Origin: Planctomycetaceae bacterium
GTDB lineage: Bacteria > Planctomycetota > Planctomycetia > Pirellulales > UBA1268
DNA: 9,000 bases
Assembly: GCA_003509235.1 (NCBI GenBank)
Contig: DONH01000191.1
Coordinates: 1-9,000, forward strand
Direction of reading: 5' to 3'
Shown piece after piece: positions 1 through 7,443 of this stretch (its first letter is position 1; each line of letters opens with the position of its first letter). Below the pieces are notes generated by a model. That model made no database searches. It had not been told where the DNA came from and was given only the letters and a program-made list of their open reading frames with translations. Made by a program: the position numbers and the translations under genes.

Positions 1-3000
1 CATCGGGCCCGGTTTTCCAGGACGTCAATGTCTTCCAGACGTGGGAGCCGACCCGAGTTGAAGGGGAAAAAGAATTAGTAACGGATAAAGATTCACCAGT
101 CCTTCAAGTCATCAGGTTCTATCAGAAGATCCTGGATTTCCATGCAGATGATGAAGATCAGACGGCTTTTCTCTCGGCAGATCTTGATCGTCTTATCTGG
201 GCGCGTGGTGTGGCAGTTGCCGACGCAGAAGCTGAACCAGACGATACCATTCAAAAGGCTCTATCTGATTTTATTAATCGGGCTGGTCATAATGAGATTA
301 GTGCAATGGCGCGAGTCGCCCTAGCAGAGATCCTTCGTCCAAAAAACCCAGCAGAAGCCAGAGCAGTTGCACTCGAAGCTGTAGGCCGCCACCCACAAAG
401 TGTTGGTGCAAAACAATGCCACAACCTGATTGCACAGATTGAAGCCAAGGAATTGGCTGTTGCAACAGAACGCACCTGGGCTAAGCCCTGGCCAGCACTC
501 CATGTTACCTATCGCAATATCGATCGCCTCCATCTGCGACTTGTGAAGGCAGATTGGGAACAGCGACTGCTTGGAGGAAAGCCGTATGGTTACGGGATTG
601 ATCAGAAAGATCGTGAACGGATTCTTTCGCTTCCAAGTATTCAAGAGGCCACTGTTGTTTTGCCACCAACCGATGATTATCGGTCTTCCGTGAAAGAATT
701 TCCTGTCGATTCAGTATTTGGAACAGAAACGATTGATCCGGGTGCGTACTGGGTCGTATGCAGTCATCGTGAAGATTTTAGTGAACGTGATAATGTTGTG
801 TCCGCAACGCTTGTCTGGGTAAGTCGAATATCCGCTGTCAATACAACAGACTACCAATCACCAATTTCACAACACGCGGGCTATGTCGTCGACGTGGAAA
901 GTGGGAAGCCGATTCAGGGAGCAGAAGTAACCGCATGGCGTCGCGACCGGAAATCACGTCTACGAAGATTGGTGAAGCAAGAAACAACAGAAACGAACCA
1001 GGATGGTCAATACACATTGAAGTCAGATTCAGGACAGGAAACTGTCTTTGTTGTGTCTTCAACAATCGATGGGCAGATTCACCACGTATTGACTGAGCCA
1101 GAACGATTGTGGCGCCGCGACAATACACAACGTTCCAAACGGTCGCGGTCGATCGTGCTGATGACAGATCGAGGCATTTATCGACCAAGTCAACAGCTTC
1201 ATTTCAAAGGTGTTCTGATTGAACAAGCAGCTGATCGTCGTAGTGCAACTGCTGTTTCAAAAGCCATGGTTGAGGCAACACTTCAGGATGTGAATGGAAG
1301 GCAGGTTTCAAAACTCACGTTGAAAACAAATGGCTTCGGATCTTTTCAGGGTACTTTTCCAATTCCGACAGGCTCACTTCCTGGTAGATGGTCCGTGCGT
1401 GCTCAAGGAAGTGGTGGAGTAGGTGCGACGGTTGTTCGAGTTGAAGAATATAAGCGACCGAAATTTCAGGTTGAGTTGGCCTCACCGACAGAGTCTGTTC
1501 AGCTTGAAAAAAATGTAACGCTTTCAGGAACGGCTTCGACATACACGGGTTTAGCCGTCGGGGGTGCAAAGGTCGTCTGGAATGTGAAGCGAGAAGTTCG
1601 GTTTCCGATGTGGTGTCGGTGGTGTTTTCCGTGGCTTCCCTTTGATAGCGGAACGAGACGAATAGCCCGTGGGCATTCAATGACAGATGCTGATGGAACG
1701 TTCACCATTACGTTTCCAGCTGTACCTGATCGAGTATCACCACCAGAATCGCTTCCGATATTCACGTATCACGTGACTGCTGATGTGACTGATTCAGGTG
1801 GTGAAACACGGTCAGCCGATACGCGAGTTTCGGCTGGATATGTCGATGTGGAAGCAACCCTTGATATTGGTGATTGGCAGGTCACTAATGATGAGAATAC
1901 AGCTTTAGTCGCAATTCATGTTTCCACCCTCTCGCTTGATGCCGCACCCCGAGGGGTGTTTGGAACGCTGCGAATCAATCAATTGCTCCAACCGAAGCGT
2001 GTTGCCAGGCCTGATCTTACAGTGCGTTCAATTCCATATGACGTGTTGCAAAGACAAAAAAGAGGAGGGTCAGCTGTTCTTCCGGAGCCGCAAGATGACG
2101 ATCCAAAAACGTGGGCCGACGGAAAACAGATACTAGCCAATGAAATTGTGACGGATGCGTCCACTGGTAAAGGCCAGACTACAGTGCAGCTCCACCCCGG
2201 TATCTACCGAGCGACATTTACGATCCCGGCAACAAAAGACCGCCCTGAAGTCAGGGCAACACAACTTGTTGAAGTGCTGAACCCCAAGGCACAGAAATAT
2301 GAAATTAAGAAGCCGTTTGTGGTACGAGTTGAAAAGTCAACAGTTGACGTTGCAGATGAGTTACGTGCAATTGTGGGAACTGGATACGAGCAAGGCAGTT
2401 TGTTGGTTGAGATCGTCCAGTCAGGCCGTGTGCTAGAACGTTTTTGGACAAAGAATAAACGAACACAGACATCAATTTCATTCAAGATAGAAGATACTCA
2501 TCGAGGTGGTGTTACGCTTCGCGCATGGATGGTTCGTGAGGGTCGTCTCTACCAAGAATCACAACGAGTTGATGTGCCATGGACGGATAAAAAGTTGTCT
2601 ATTGAATGGAAACAATTCACGAGACGATTGGAGCCTGCAACGGAACAAGTCTGGCAGGCGACCATTCGCACAGAGGCTGATCCACTCGCCGGACCAGCAC
2701 GAGCGGCCCTCGCAGAGATGACCGCAACGCTTTACGACCAATCACTTGATGCACTCGCATCACACCAATGGCCAACCCTTTCTCTCTTCGCGAGCGATTC
2801 GAGTCGTTGGCAGCTGAGGTTTACAAATTCTGCGAGTGCCATGCGGCAGATTTATGGATCATGGGCACGTGATCATCGAAGTGTCCGTATCTCCTATCAT
2901 CGATTTCGTCGCCCCTTCGGATCACCAGGCAATGGTGGCTTTGGAGGCATGCTTGGTGGTGGAGGTGTGGCAAGGATGCGAAGTATGCCAGCGGCAGCAA

Positions 3001-5588
3001 TGGCGGTACCAGAAGGGGCTATGGCAAAAGGGGCAGTGGTTTTTGCTGCCTCTGATGAAATGATGATGGAAGATGCGAGTGCAGACCAAGAGGCGACGTT
3101 CAATTCCGTAGCTCAAAAAGAAACAGAAAGTAACAAAGAGGAAAAAAATCAGAAAGGAAATGGTGCAGTTTCACCCCCACCTCGCACTAATATGGCGGAA
3201 ACTGCTTTTTTTATGCCAACACTTACTTCGACTGAGGCCGGAAGTGTCACGCTTGAGTTTGTTTTGCCCGACACGCTGGCAACCTGGCAATTCAAAGCAC
3301 TCGCACACGACAAACAGATGCGAAGTGGAAACCTTTTTGATACCTGTGTGACATCAAAGGACTTAATGGTGGAGCCCATGCCACCTCGGTTTTTACGCGA
3401 AGGTGATACCGTTCAGATTCCAGTCAAAGTGAGCAATACATCGAGCGGACGAATGTCGGGAACAGTGCGGTTCGCTTTATTTAATGCACGCACAAATGAC
3501 AATTGCGATGCATTCATACGAAATGCTAAGGAGCAATCTTTTGATTTGCCAGCGGGAGCATCCGAGGTAGTCTTTTTTACGGTGTCTATCACGGATGGAA
3601 CAGATGTACTCCGGTATCGTGCGACAGGAACAACGGCTGGATCAGCTCGTCGTCTTTCGGATGGAGAAGAAGCGACGCTACCCGTACTCCCCCGAAAAGT
3701 ACTTGTCACTGAGACGATTCCCATTACGGTGCGTGGTGGTGAGCAACGTTTGGTCGTATTACAAAAACTGTTAGAGAGCAAGCAAGAAAGATCATCTACT
3801 ATCGAGAATGAGTCATTGGCTATTCAGGCTGTATCAAACCCAGCATGGTACGCCGTCATGGCCCTTCCTTACTTGATGGAACGAAATGATGAAAGTATTG
3901 ATGCACTTTTCTATCGATTGTATGCAAATGCGTATGCAAAGCACCTTGTTACAAGTGATCCACGAATTGAAAAGATCTTTGATCAATGGCGCGGCACAAA
4001 CACCCTGAAAAGTCCGCTTGAGAAAAATGAAGTTCTCGTGAAGACTCTTCTCGCAGAGACACCATGGGTTCGTGATGCCACGAGTGAAACTGAGGCGAGG
4101 GCTCGCGTGGCAAATCTTTTTGATACCAACCGTGTCCGGTCTGAGATTTCTTTAGCAATTGAACGCCTCAGTAGTCTGCGGAATCCTGACGGAGGGTGGC
4201 CGTGGTTTCCGGGAGGTCGTTCCAGCGACATGATAACGCTATCTATTATTTCGGGCTTTGGTCGACTGCGTGCCAATGGCGTTACGATTGATATGGCTCT
4301 CGCGCAATCTACTTTGCCATGGATCGACGCTCGTCTTATTGAAGAAAAGCGGTTAGCTGACCAGCGTCAGGAGCGTGCTCGTAAAGCTGGGAATGCGGCA
4401 TTGGCCTCAGAGCCAGTGCTCACTCAGCTCGGTGTATTCGCTCTCTATGCAAGAAGTTTTTTCCTGGCCGATGTTCCACCTGCCGGGGAGGCGGCTGAAG
4501 CCCATTCATGGTGCATGCGGGTAGGACAAGAGAGTTGGATGGAACTCTCGAGTAATCGTTGTCAGGGGCAATTGGCTACTGCACTTTTTCGTGGTGGGGA
4601 GCGTGAAACAGCGGAGTCGATTATTGAAAGCCTAAAGCAACGAGCGGTTGGTGGCCCGCGAGGTCAGCAAGTCGCTGATCGTCGAGAAAATAATTGGCAA
4701 GGTATGTGGTGGCGTAACCGACATCCGTTGTGGTGGAGTTGGGCTCAGGCGCCTATTGAAACACAGTCGCTCATGATTGAGGCATTTGATGAAATTGTTG
4801 GTGACGTTGAATCAGTTGAAGCAATGAAAGCCTGGCTTATACAGCAGAAGAGAACAAGCCGTTGGGCAGGAAGTTCTGCTACTGCAAATGCCGTCGGCGT
4901 GCTCCTTGGTCGAGGGGACGATCTTCTTGGTGATTCATCATCCTTCGAGGTGACAGTTGGCGGGGAGGCGGTCAAGCCCGGTAAAGATGGAGCAAGCAAG
5001 GTAGAACCAGGCACCGGTTTTTTTGAGAACAGATTTGTGCGAAAAGAAATTACGCCATCAATGGCAGAAATAACATTTCAGAAAGTTGAGGGTAGTGGAT
5101 TGGCGTTCGGCGGGGTTCATTGGCAGTATCTTGATCACATTGAGAATGTCGAGGCGTCTGGCCGAGAAGAGCTAGCAGTTACGAAAGAAATTTTTACTAA
5201 AACAATGACGAAGTCAGGCCCAGTGCTCGAGCCAGTAGTCGCAATTGAAAAAGTGAATGTGGGTGAAGAACTTGTTGTGCGGTTAAAAATCACAAGTGAT
5301 CGAACGTACGAGTTTCTTGAACTCACAGATCACCGGCCGAGTGTGACAGAGCCAATCGACGTCCTTTCGGGCTGGCGTTGGGCAGAGGGTGTTGGCTGGT
5401 ATCAGGTAACGAGAGACGCAAGCACACAGTTTTTTTTCGAACGTTTACCTCAAGGGACTCACGTTCTTGAGTATTCATTGCGTGTTGCACACCGAGGGCA
5501 GGCGTCAAGTGGTTTTGCAACCATTCGTTGCCGGTATGCCCCAGAATTTTCTGCACGCTCGCAGAGTCTTGGGCTGAGTGCTCAGTGA
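1..5588 (+). CDS. Large alpha-2-macroglobulin family protein, 5' end outside window
   Basis: The frame is open from base 3 to the TGA at 5586-5588, giving 1861 visible codons. There is no in-frame ATG before the GTG at 210, and that GTG has no Shine-Dalgarno, so the true start lies upstream. Regions in order, numbering the codon at base 3 as 1: a helical, TPR-like N-terminal part (about 35-155); a carboxypeptidase-regulatory-like beta domain (about 291-343); the macroglobulin MG2 hallmark DRGIYRPS (389-396); EYKRPKF at the start of the next MG domain (482-488); a Gly/Met/Ala and Lys/Glu low-complexity stretch (973-1062); the A2M domain beginning NMAETAFFMPTL (1063); an alpha/alpha-toroid domain with ALPYLME and NPDGGWPWFPGG (1394); and a C-terminal receptor-like beta domain. 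In this family such proteins are large envelope proteins, some of which trap proteases through a thioester. Here the thioester position reads SIDA instead of CxEQ (3894-3905). The usual partner gene pbpC does not follow. Family assignment is strong; the function is inferred. Confidence 0.93.
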   Translation, partial: SGPVFQDVNVFQTWEPTRVEGEKELVTDKDSPVLQVIRFYQKILDFHADDEDQTAFLSADLDRLIWARGVAVADAEAEPDDTIQKALSDFINRAGHNEISAMARVALAEILRPKNPAEARAVALEAVGRHPQSVGAKQCHNLIAQIEAKELAVATERTWAKPWPALHVTYRNIDRLHLRLVKADWEQRLLGGKPYGYGIDQKDRERILSLPSIQEATVVLPPTDDYRSSVKEFPVDSVFGTETIDPGAYWVVCSHREDFSERDNVVSATLVWVSRISAVNTTDYQSPISQHAGYVVDVESGKPIQGAEVTAWRRDRKSRLRRLVKQETTETNQDGQYTLKSDSGQETVFVVSSTIDGQIHHVLTEPERLWRRDNTQRSKRSRSIVLMTDRGIYRPSQQLHFKGVLIEQAADRRSATAVSKAMVEATLQDVNGRQVSKLTLKTNGFGSFQGTFPIPTGSLPGRWSVRAQGSGGVGATVVRVEEYKRPKFQVELASPTESVQLEKNVTLSGTASTYTGLAVGGAKVVWNVKREVRFPMWCRWCFPWLPFDSGTRRIARGHSMTDADGTFTITFPAVPDRVSPPESLPIFTYHVTADVTDSGGETRSADTRVSAGYVDVEATLDIGDWQVTNDENTALVAIHVSTLSLDAAPRGVFGTLRINQLLQPKRVARPDLTVRSIPYDVLQRQKRGGSAVLPEPQDDDPKTWADGKQILANEIVTDASTGKGQTTVQLHPGIYRATFTIPATKDRPEVRATQLVEVLNPKAQKYEIKKPFVVRVEKSTVDVADELRAIVGTGYEQGSLLVEIVQSGRVLERFWTKNKRTQTSISFKIEDTHRGGVTLRAWMVREGRLYQESQRVDVPWTDKKLSIEWKQFTRRLEPATEQVWQATIRTEADPLAGPARAALAEMTATLYDQSLDALASHQWPTLSLFASDSSRWQLRFTNSASAMRQIYGSWARDHRSVRISYHRFRRPFGSPGNGGFGGMLGGGGVARMRSMPAAAMAVPEGAMAKGAVVFAASDEMMMEDASADQEATFNSVAQKETESNKEEKNQKGNGAVSPPPRTNMAETAFFMPTLTSTEAGSVTLEFVLPDTLATWQFKALAHDKQMRSGNLFDTCVTSKDLMVEPMPPRFLREGDTVQIPVKVSNTSSGRMSGTVRFALFNARTNDNCDAFIRNAKEQSFDLPAGASEVVFFTVSITDGTDVLRYRATGTTAGSARRLSDGEEATLPVLPRKVLVTETIPITVRGGEQRLVVLQKLLESKQERSSTIENESLAIQAVSNPAWYAVMALPYLMERNDESIDALFYRLYANAYAKHLVTSDPRIEKIFDQWRGTNTLKSPLEKNEVLVKTLLAETPWVRDATSETEARARVANLFDTNRVRSEISLAIERLSSLRNPDGGWPWFPGGRSSDMITLSIISGFGRLRANGVTIDMALAQSTLPWIDARLIEEKRLADQRQERARKAGNAALASEPVLTQLGVFALYARSFFLADVPPAGEAAEAHSWCMRVGQESWMELSSNRCQGQLATALFRGGERETAESIIESLKQRAVGGPRGQQVADRRENNWQGMWWRNRHPLWWSWAQAPIETQSLMIEAFDEIVGDVESVEAMKAWLIQQKRTSRWAGSSATANAVGVLLGRGDDLLGDSSSFEVTVGGEAVKPGKDGASKVEPGTGFFENRFVRKEITPSMAEITFQKVEGSGLAFGGVHWQYLDHIENVEASGREELAVTKEIFTKTMTKSGPVLEPVVAIEKVNVGEELVVRLKITSDRTYEFLELTDHRPSVTEPIDVLSGWRWAEGVGWYQVTRDASTQFFFERLPQGTHVLEYSLRVAHRGQASSGFATIRCRYAPEFSARSQSLGLSAQ
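2919..3188 (+). other. Low-complexity, bait-like segment inside the macroglobulin gene
   Basis: About 90 codons of biased composition sit directly before the A2M domain. They run from a glycine-rich stretch (2919-2966), through a Met/Ala/Pro-rich stretch, to acidic residues with a Met triplet, then a Lys/Glu/Gln/Asn stretch ending in a proline triplet. The segment is probably disordered and exposed. In macroglobulins the protease-cleaved bait region lies just upstream of this domain, so the position fits a bait or flexible linker. That role is inferred from position only. Confidence 0.5.
3894..3905 (+). other. Degenerate thioester site (SIDA instead of CxEQ)
   Basis: The surrounding protein reads ALPYLME-RNDESIDA-LFYRLYANAYA. 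Related bacterial macroglobulins have the same ALPYLME and LF.R.YAN flanks with a C-x-E-Q thioester between them. In this gapless alignment, made from memory of the family, Cys is replaced by Ser (AGT, 3894-3896), Glu by Asp (GAT, 3900-3902) and Gln by Ala (GCA, 3903-3905). An internal Cys-Gln thioester therefore cannot form here. Loss of this motif is known in the YfaS-type branch of bacterial macroglobulins. Confidence 0.7.
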
Positions 5589-5611
5589 CGCGAAGTCACT
5601 TGGTAAAGTGA
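5584..5611 (+). repeat. Two overlapping small hairpins at the end of the macroglobulin gene
   Basis: AGTGAC (5584-5589) can pair with GTCACT (5595-5600) across a 5-base loop, and the first arm contains the stop codon. TCACTT (5596-5601) can instead pair with AAGTGA (5606-5611) across GGTA. The two stems share bases and exclude each other. There is no U-run behind them, so neither is a convincing intrinsic terminator. A GGTAAAG heptamer is also repeated at 5602-5608 and 5615-5621. The rest of the gap up to 5703 shows no gene. Confidence 0.3.
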
Positions 5612-5703
5612 GACGGTAAAGGGACCTGTCTACAATTGAAAGTGATTCCCGCATCGTAATCTTAGAGAGATATGTGTCTGAACAACTCGAAAAAGTTGGA
5701 TCA

Positions 5704-5710
5704 AAGAGGA
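5704..5710 (+). promoter_or_regulatory. Shine-Dalgarno AAGAGGA that selects the GTG start at 5717
   Basis: AAGAGGA lies 6 bases before the in-frame GTG at 5717. The ATG at 5672 would add 15 hydrophilic residues ahead of the signal peptide and is preceded only by a purine run (AGAGAG) that sits too close. The ATG at 5726 is 15 bases from this site, which is too far. GTG at 5717 is therefore the best start. Confidence 0.6.
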
Positions 5711-5716
5711 ATAACA

Positions 5717-6481
5717 GTGATTAAAATGTTGTCAATCAGAATGTTGCTTCTAACTCTGGGGTTGGTTTTTGTGTTGCCAGCCTGTTTGGCAGCGGATTGG
5801 GACACACTGCAGCCACTTATGGTAATTCCCGACAAGAGTGTGTTGCAGGAAACGTTTTCAAAAAGTGGACCAGTCAAGAAAACGAACTGGCAGAACCGAC
5901 AGGGTACGCGTTGGTCTGTAGAAGACGGAGTCTTGCGAGGCCGACCCTCTTCGGAGGAATATCAGGCAAGTCGAACACACCATTATGGATATGAGCCCCG
6001 TGTGAGTGTGCCACTAACTCCACCAGAATTTCTTACCGGTTTTTCTTTTCGCTTCGTCGGTGGTGAGGAATCTGACATCGTTCCCTTCGTTGAATTTGGT
6101 CATCATGTCTGTCGAGTCAAGTTTAGTAGCAAAGGTTCTTTTATAATCGTTGACCACGAGACGCTCAAAGTAGCAGAGTCAGACGATTTTCAATACGTGC
6201 CTGGAAAATGGTATCACGCATTGGCAGAACTCAAGGGCGATGAGTTTGTGATTCAGTTTGTTGATGGACCAGTCTGGTACGTCAAGCATGAATGTCTGGC
6301 AAAGGCGAACTCTAGTGGTGGCAATGGGCTCGGCCTTGCAGGACCAAAGGATGGAACTGTTGAGCTCGATAATGTGTCGATCTGGAAGATTCGATCACAG
6401 GTCAGACGATCGTGGAATAAACGTAGGAACCTGTTCGATGTGATGAATCCCGAGCCGACCGGTAAAGAAAAGAAAAAGTAG
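5717..6481 (+). CDS. Secreted DUF1080/concanavalin-like beta-sandwich protein
   Basis: The product has 254 residues from GTG 5717 to TAG 6479-6481. The N-terminus is a clear signal peptide: basic MIK...R, a hydrophobic core LLLTLGLVFVLP, then ACLA-ADWD with likely cleavage after residue 25. An alternative reading is a poor lipobox, LPAC. The body is beta-rich. It has the layout of DUF1080 (3-keto-disaccharide hydrolase-like) or LamG-like folds: a Trp-Ser-Val-Glu-Asp-Gly-Val-Leu-Arg-Gly strand near the start, a GKWYHALAELKGDEFVIQF stretch in the second half, and a closing VELDNVSIWKI strand. The C-terminal 29 residues are very basic and end in KEKKK. I recognise the style as common in planctomycete exported proteins, but no catalytic residues can be assigned. 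It may be carbohydrate-binding rather than enzymatic. The gene follows the macroglobulin after 128 bases and may or may not be co-transcribed with it. Confidence 0.85.
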   Translation: MIKMLSIRMLLLTLGLVFVLPACLAADWDTLQPLMVIPDKSVLQETFSKSGPVKKTNWQNRQGTRWSVEDGVLRGRPSSEEYQASRTHHYGYEPRVSVPLTPPEFLTGFSFRFVGGEESDIVPFVEFGHHVCRVKFSSKGSFIIVDHETLKVAESDDFQYVPGKWYHALAELKGDEFVIQFVDGPVWYVKHECLAKANSSGGNGLGLAGPKDGTVELDNVSIWKIRSQVRRSWNKRRNLFDVMNPEPTGKEKKK

Positions 6482-6506
6482 GTCAAGCTTCATCAGTACT
6501 TTTTCT
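6471..6506. terminator. Inverted repeat bridging two convergent stop codons, possible bidirectional terminator
   Basis: AGAAAAAGTA (6471-6480) is a perfect inverted match of TACTTTTTCT (6497-6506), with a 16-base loop. The left arm encodes the final lysines and part of the stop codon of the plus-strand gene. The right arm lies in the last codons of the minus-strand HAD gene. Each transcript would carry an A-rich arm followed by a U-rich arm, as expected for a shared terminator. The stem has only two G:C pairs, so it is weak by the usual intrinsic-terminator rule. Confidence 0.4.
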
Positions 6507-7190
6507 ATCAGCGCGAGAATTAAGCAACTCATAAATAAGAGGATCAGCAAGGGATGTGGCAACAATTTGCGCACCAGGAAAAGCATGCCGTAGGCTGTGG
6601 CCACATGGCACGGCTACGGTAATAGCACCAGAAGCAACAGCAGCTTTGCATCCATTTTCCGAATCTTCACAGACAAGCATGTTTCCAGTTTGTGTGCCAG
6701 CTTTTTTGGCTGCCGCATGATAGATTTCTGGATCAGGCTTTCCTGCAGTGACATCAGCAGACGTCAGGATAAAGTGAAAGTGTTGGATGAGACCAACACG
6801 AGAGAGTACGTCGTGGGCAAATTCCGGTCCGCTACTTGTTGCAACACCGAGTCGGATATCGAGTCGCTGAATGTGCTCTACCAGTTCTTTCGCACCCGGC
6901 ATGAGTGCGAGTCGTGTGGAAAGAAGTGTTTGGAAGATTGTTTTTGTTTCATCAGCAAGAGCCTCAACAGTGTCATCCAACCCATGCCACTCAATCATAA
7001 TCGACAATGCCTTGTGCTGAGGACGTCCCATCATTGCATCGAGAAGATCAGTATCAAAGGTTTTTCCCCGACGACTTAATAAATCAGTTCCAACATCCTG
7101 ATAGAGTTCTTCTGTATTCACGAGTAGGCCATCCAAGTCAAAAACAGCGGCACGGATGTCAAACGGTGATCGCTTAGCGTCTTTGGCCAT
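6483..7190 (-). CDS. HAD-superfamily hydrolase, beta-phosphoglucomutase-like
   Basis: This 235-residue protein has the four HAD motifs in order. Motif I is FDLDGLLVNTE, with nucleophile D18 and acid/base D20. Motif II is the T118/S119 pair in GVATSSG. Motif III is K151 in AGKPDPEIY. Motif IV is E175-D176 in CEDSENG. A helical C1 cap lies between motifs I and II (about 30-98). Length and motif spacing fit the cytoplasmic beta-phosphoglucomutase / phosphoglycolate phosphatase-like group, which moves or removes phosphate on small sugar phosphates using Mg2+ and an aspartyl-phosphate. The exact substrate cannot be read. The residue after LLV in motif I is Asn where many members have Asp; this is not the catalytic pair. 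The ATG start (complement of 7188-7190) has AAGGA six bases upstream. The stop is one base from that of the convergent plus-strand gene. Confidence 0.92.
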   Translation of the reverse strand: MAKDAKRSPFDIRAAVFDLDGLLVNTEELYQDVGTDLLSRRGKTFDTDLLDAMMGRPQHKALSIMIEWHGLDDTVEALADETKTIFQTLLSTRLALMPGAKELVEHIQRLDIRLGVATSSGPEFAHDVLSRVGLIQHFHFILTSADVTAGKPDPEIYHAAAKKAGTQTGNMLVCEDSENGCKAAVASGAITVAVPCGHSLRHAFPGAQIVATSLADPLIYELLNSRADRKSTDEA

Positions 7191-7196
7191 TTTATT

Positions 7197-7201
7197 TCCT
7201 T
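7197..7201 (-). promoter_or_regulatory. Ribosome binding site of the HAD gene
   Basis: On the minus strand AAGGA (plus-strand TCCTT) lies six bases before the ATG at 7190. This is a good match in sequence and spacing and supports that start. Confidence 0.65.
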
Positions 7202-7255
7202 GAGTTACTGGATTTTTTCAGTCTTACAGCATGAGATACCAGGATAGTCCTCCAG

Positions 7256-7300
7256 CCGATAAACTGGTCTGAATGTCTTCAAGTCTTAGGTTTTTATCGG
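7256..7300. repeat. 8-bp inverted repeat CCGATAAA/TTTATCGG
   Basis: CCGATAAA (7256-7263) and TTTATCGG (7293-7300) are perfect inverted copies separated by 29 bases. The left arm also sits inside a smaller pairing, CCAG (7252-7255) with CTGG (7264-7267). It may be a two-site operator or a stem in the HAD transcript leader, and chance is not excluded. Confidence 0.3.
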
Positions 7301-7362
7301 TACTGGTGATAATGGCGTGCTATTTGGTATTGAAAAGCGCAAGAAACAATGCCTTCTACTCC

Positions 7363-7391
7363 TTGCAGCACTCGACGCCGGGTCGTACAAC
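7363..7391 (+). promoter_or_regulatory. Weak candidate promoter for the isomerase operon
   Basis: TTGCAG (7363-7368) and TACAAC (7386-7391) are spaced 17 bases apart. They match the sigma-70 consensus at 3 of 6 and 4 of 6 bases. The optimal spacing and the location upstream of a plus-strand operon are the only support. Confidence 0.2.
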
Positions 7392-7408
7392 GTACATTCG
7401 TAGCGTAC
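7384..7408. repeat. CGTAC repeat cluster
   Basis: CGTAC occurs three times in 25 bases (7384-7388, 7391-7395, 7404-7408), with a near copy CGTAG at 7399-7403. The first two form GTAC-AAC-GTAC, which is symmetric around a 3-base centre. The cluster overlaps the -10 of the candidate promoter, as an operator might, but no regulator gene is in the window. Confidence 0.3.
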
Positions 7409-7443
7409 TTTAGATTCGCGTGGACGTAGGGGTATTAAGATTA

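Larger units (their letters stand above)
7191..7443. other. Divergent intergenic region
   Basis: These 253 bases separate the minus-strand HAD gene from the plus-strand small ORF and sugar isomerase operon, so they should hold promoters for both directions. They contain the HAD ribosome binding site, an 8-bp inverted repeat (7256-7300), a weak plus-strand promoter candidate (7363-7391) and a CGTAC repeat cluster (7384-7408). I found no convincing minus-strand promoter and no known riboswitch or RNA gene. Confidence 0.6.

Noticed and set aside
210..212. GTG as the start of the macroglobulin gene
   Set aside because: The frame is open to the left edge with protein-like sequence before it, and no Shine-Dalgarno precedes this GTG. 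It is an internal valine codon.
3413..3781. 122-codon minus-strand ORF within the macroglobulin gene
   Set aside because: It is a Ser/Thr/Arg-rich shadow of the coding strand with no supported start signal.
5636..5662. TTGAAA / TAATCT promoter before the secreted-protein gene
   Set aside because: The spacer is only 15 bases and the -10 matches just 3 of 6 bases.
5672..5674. ATG as the start of the secreted protein
   Set aside because: It would put 15 extra hydrophilic residues before the signal peptide. GTG 5717 has a well-spaced AAGAGGA.
6597..7079. 160-codon plus-strand ORF
   Set aside because: It lies antisense inside the HAD gene, whose motifs are intact. Its product has no recognisable domain, and it is a shadow frame.
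7349..7429. 26-codon arginine-rich plus-strand ORF upstream of the leader ORF
   Set aside because: It has no good ribosome binding site and its length is expected by chance. It also covers the CGTAC repeats and the candidate -10 element.
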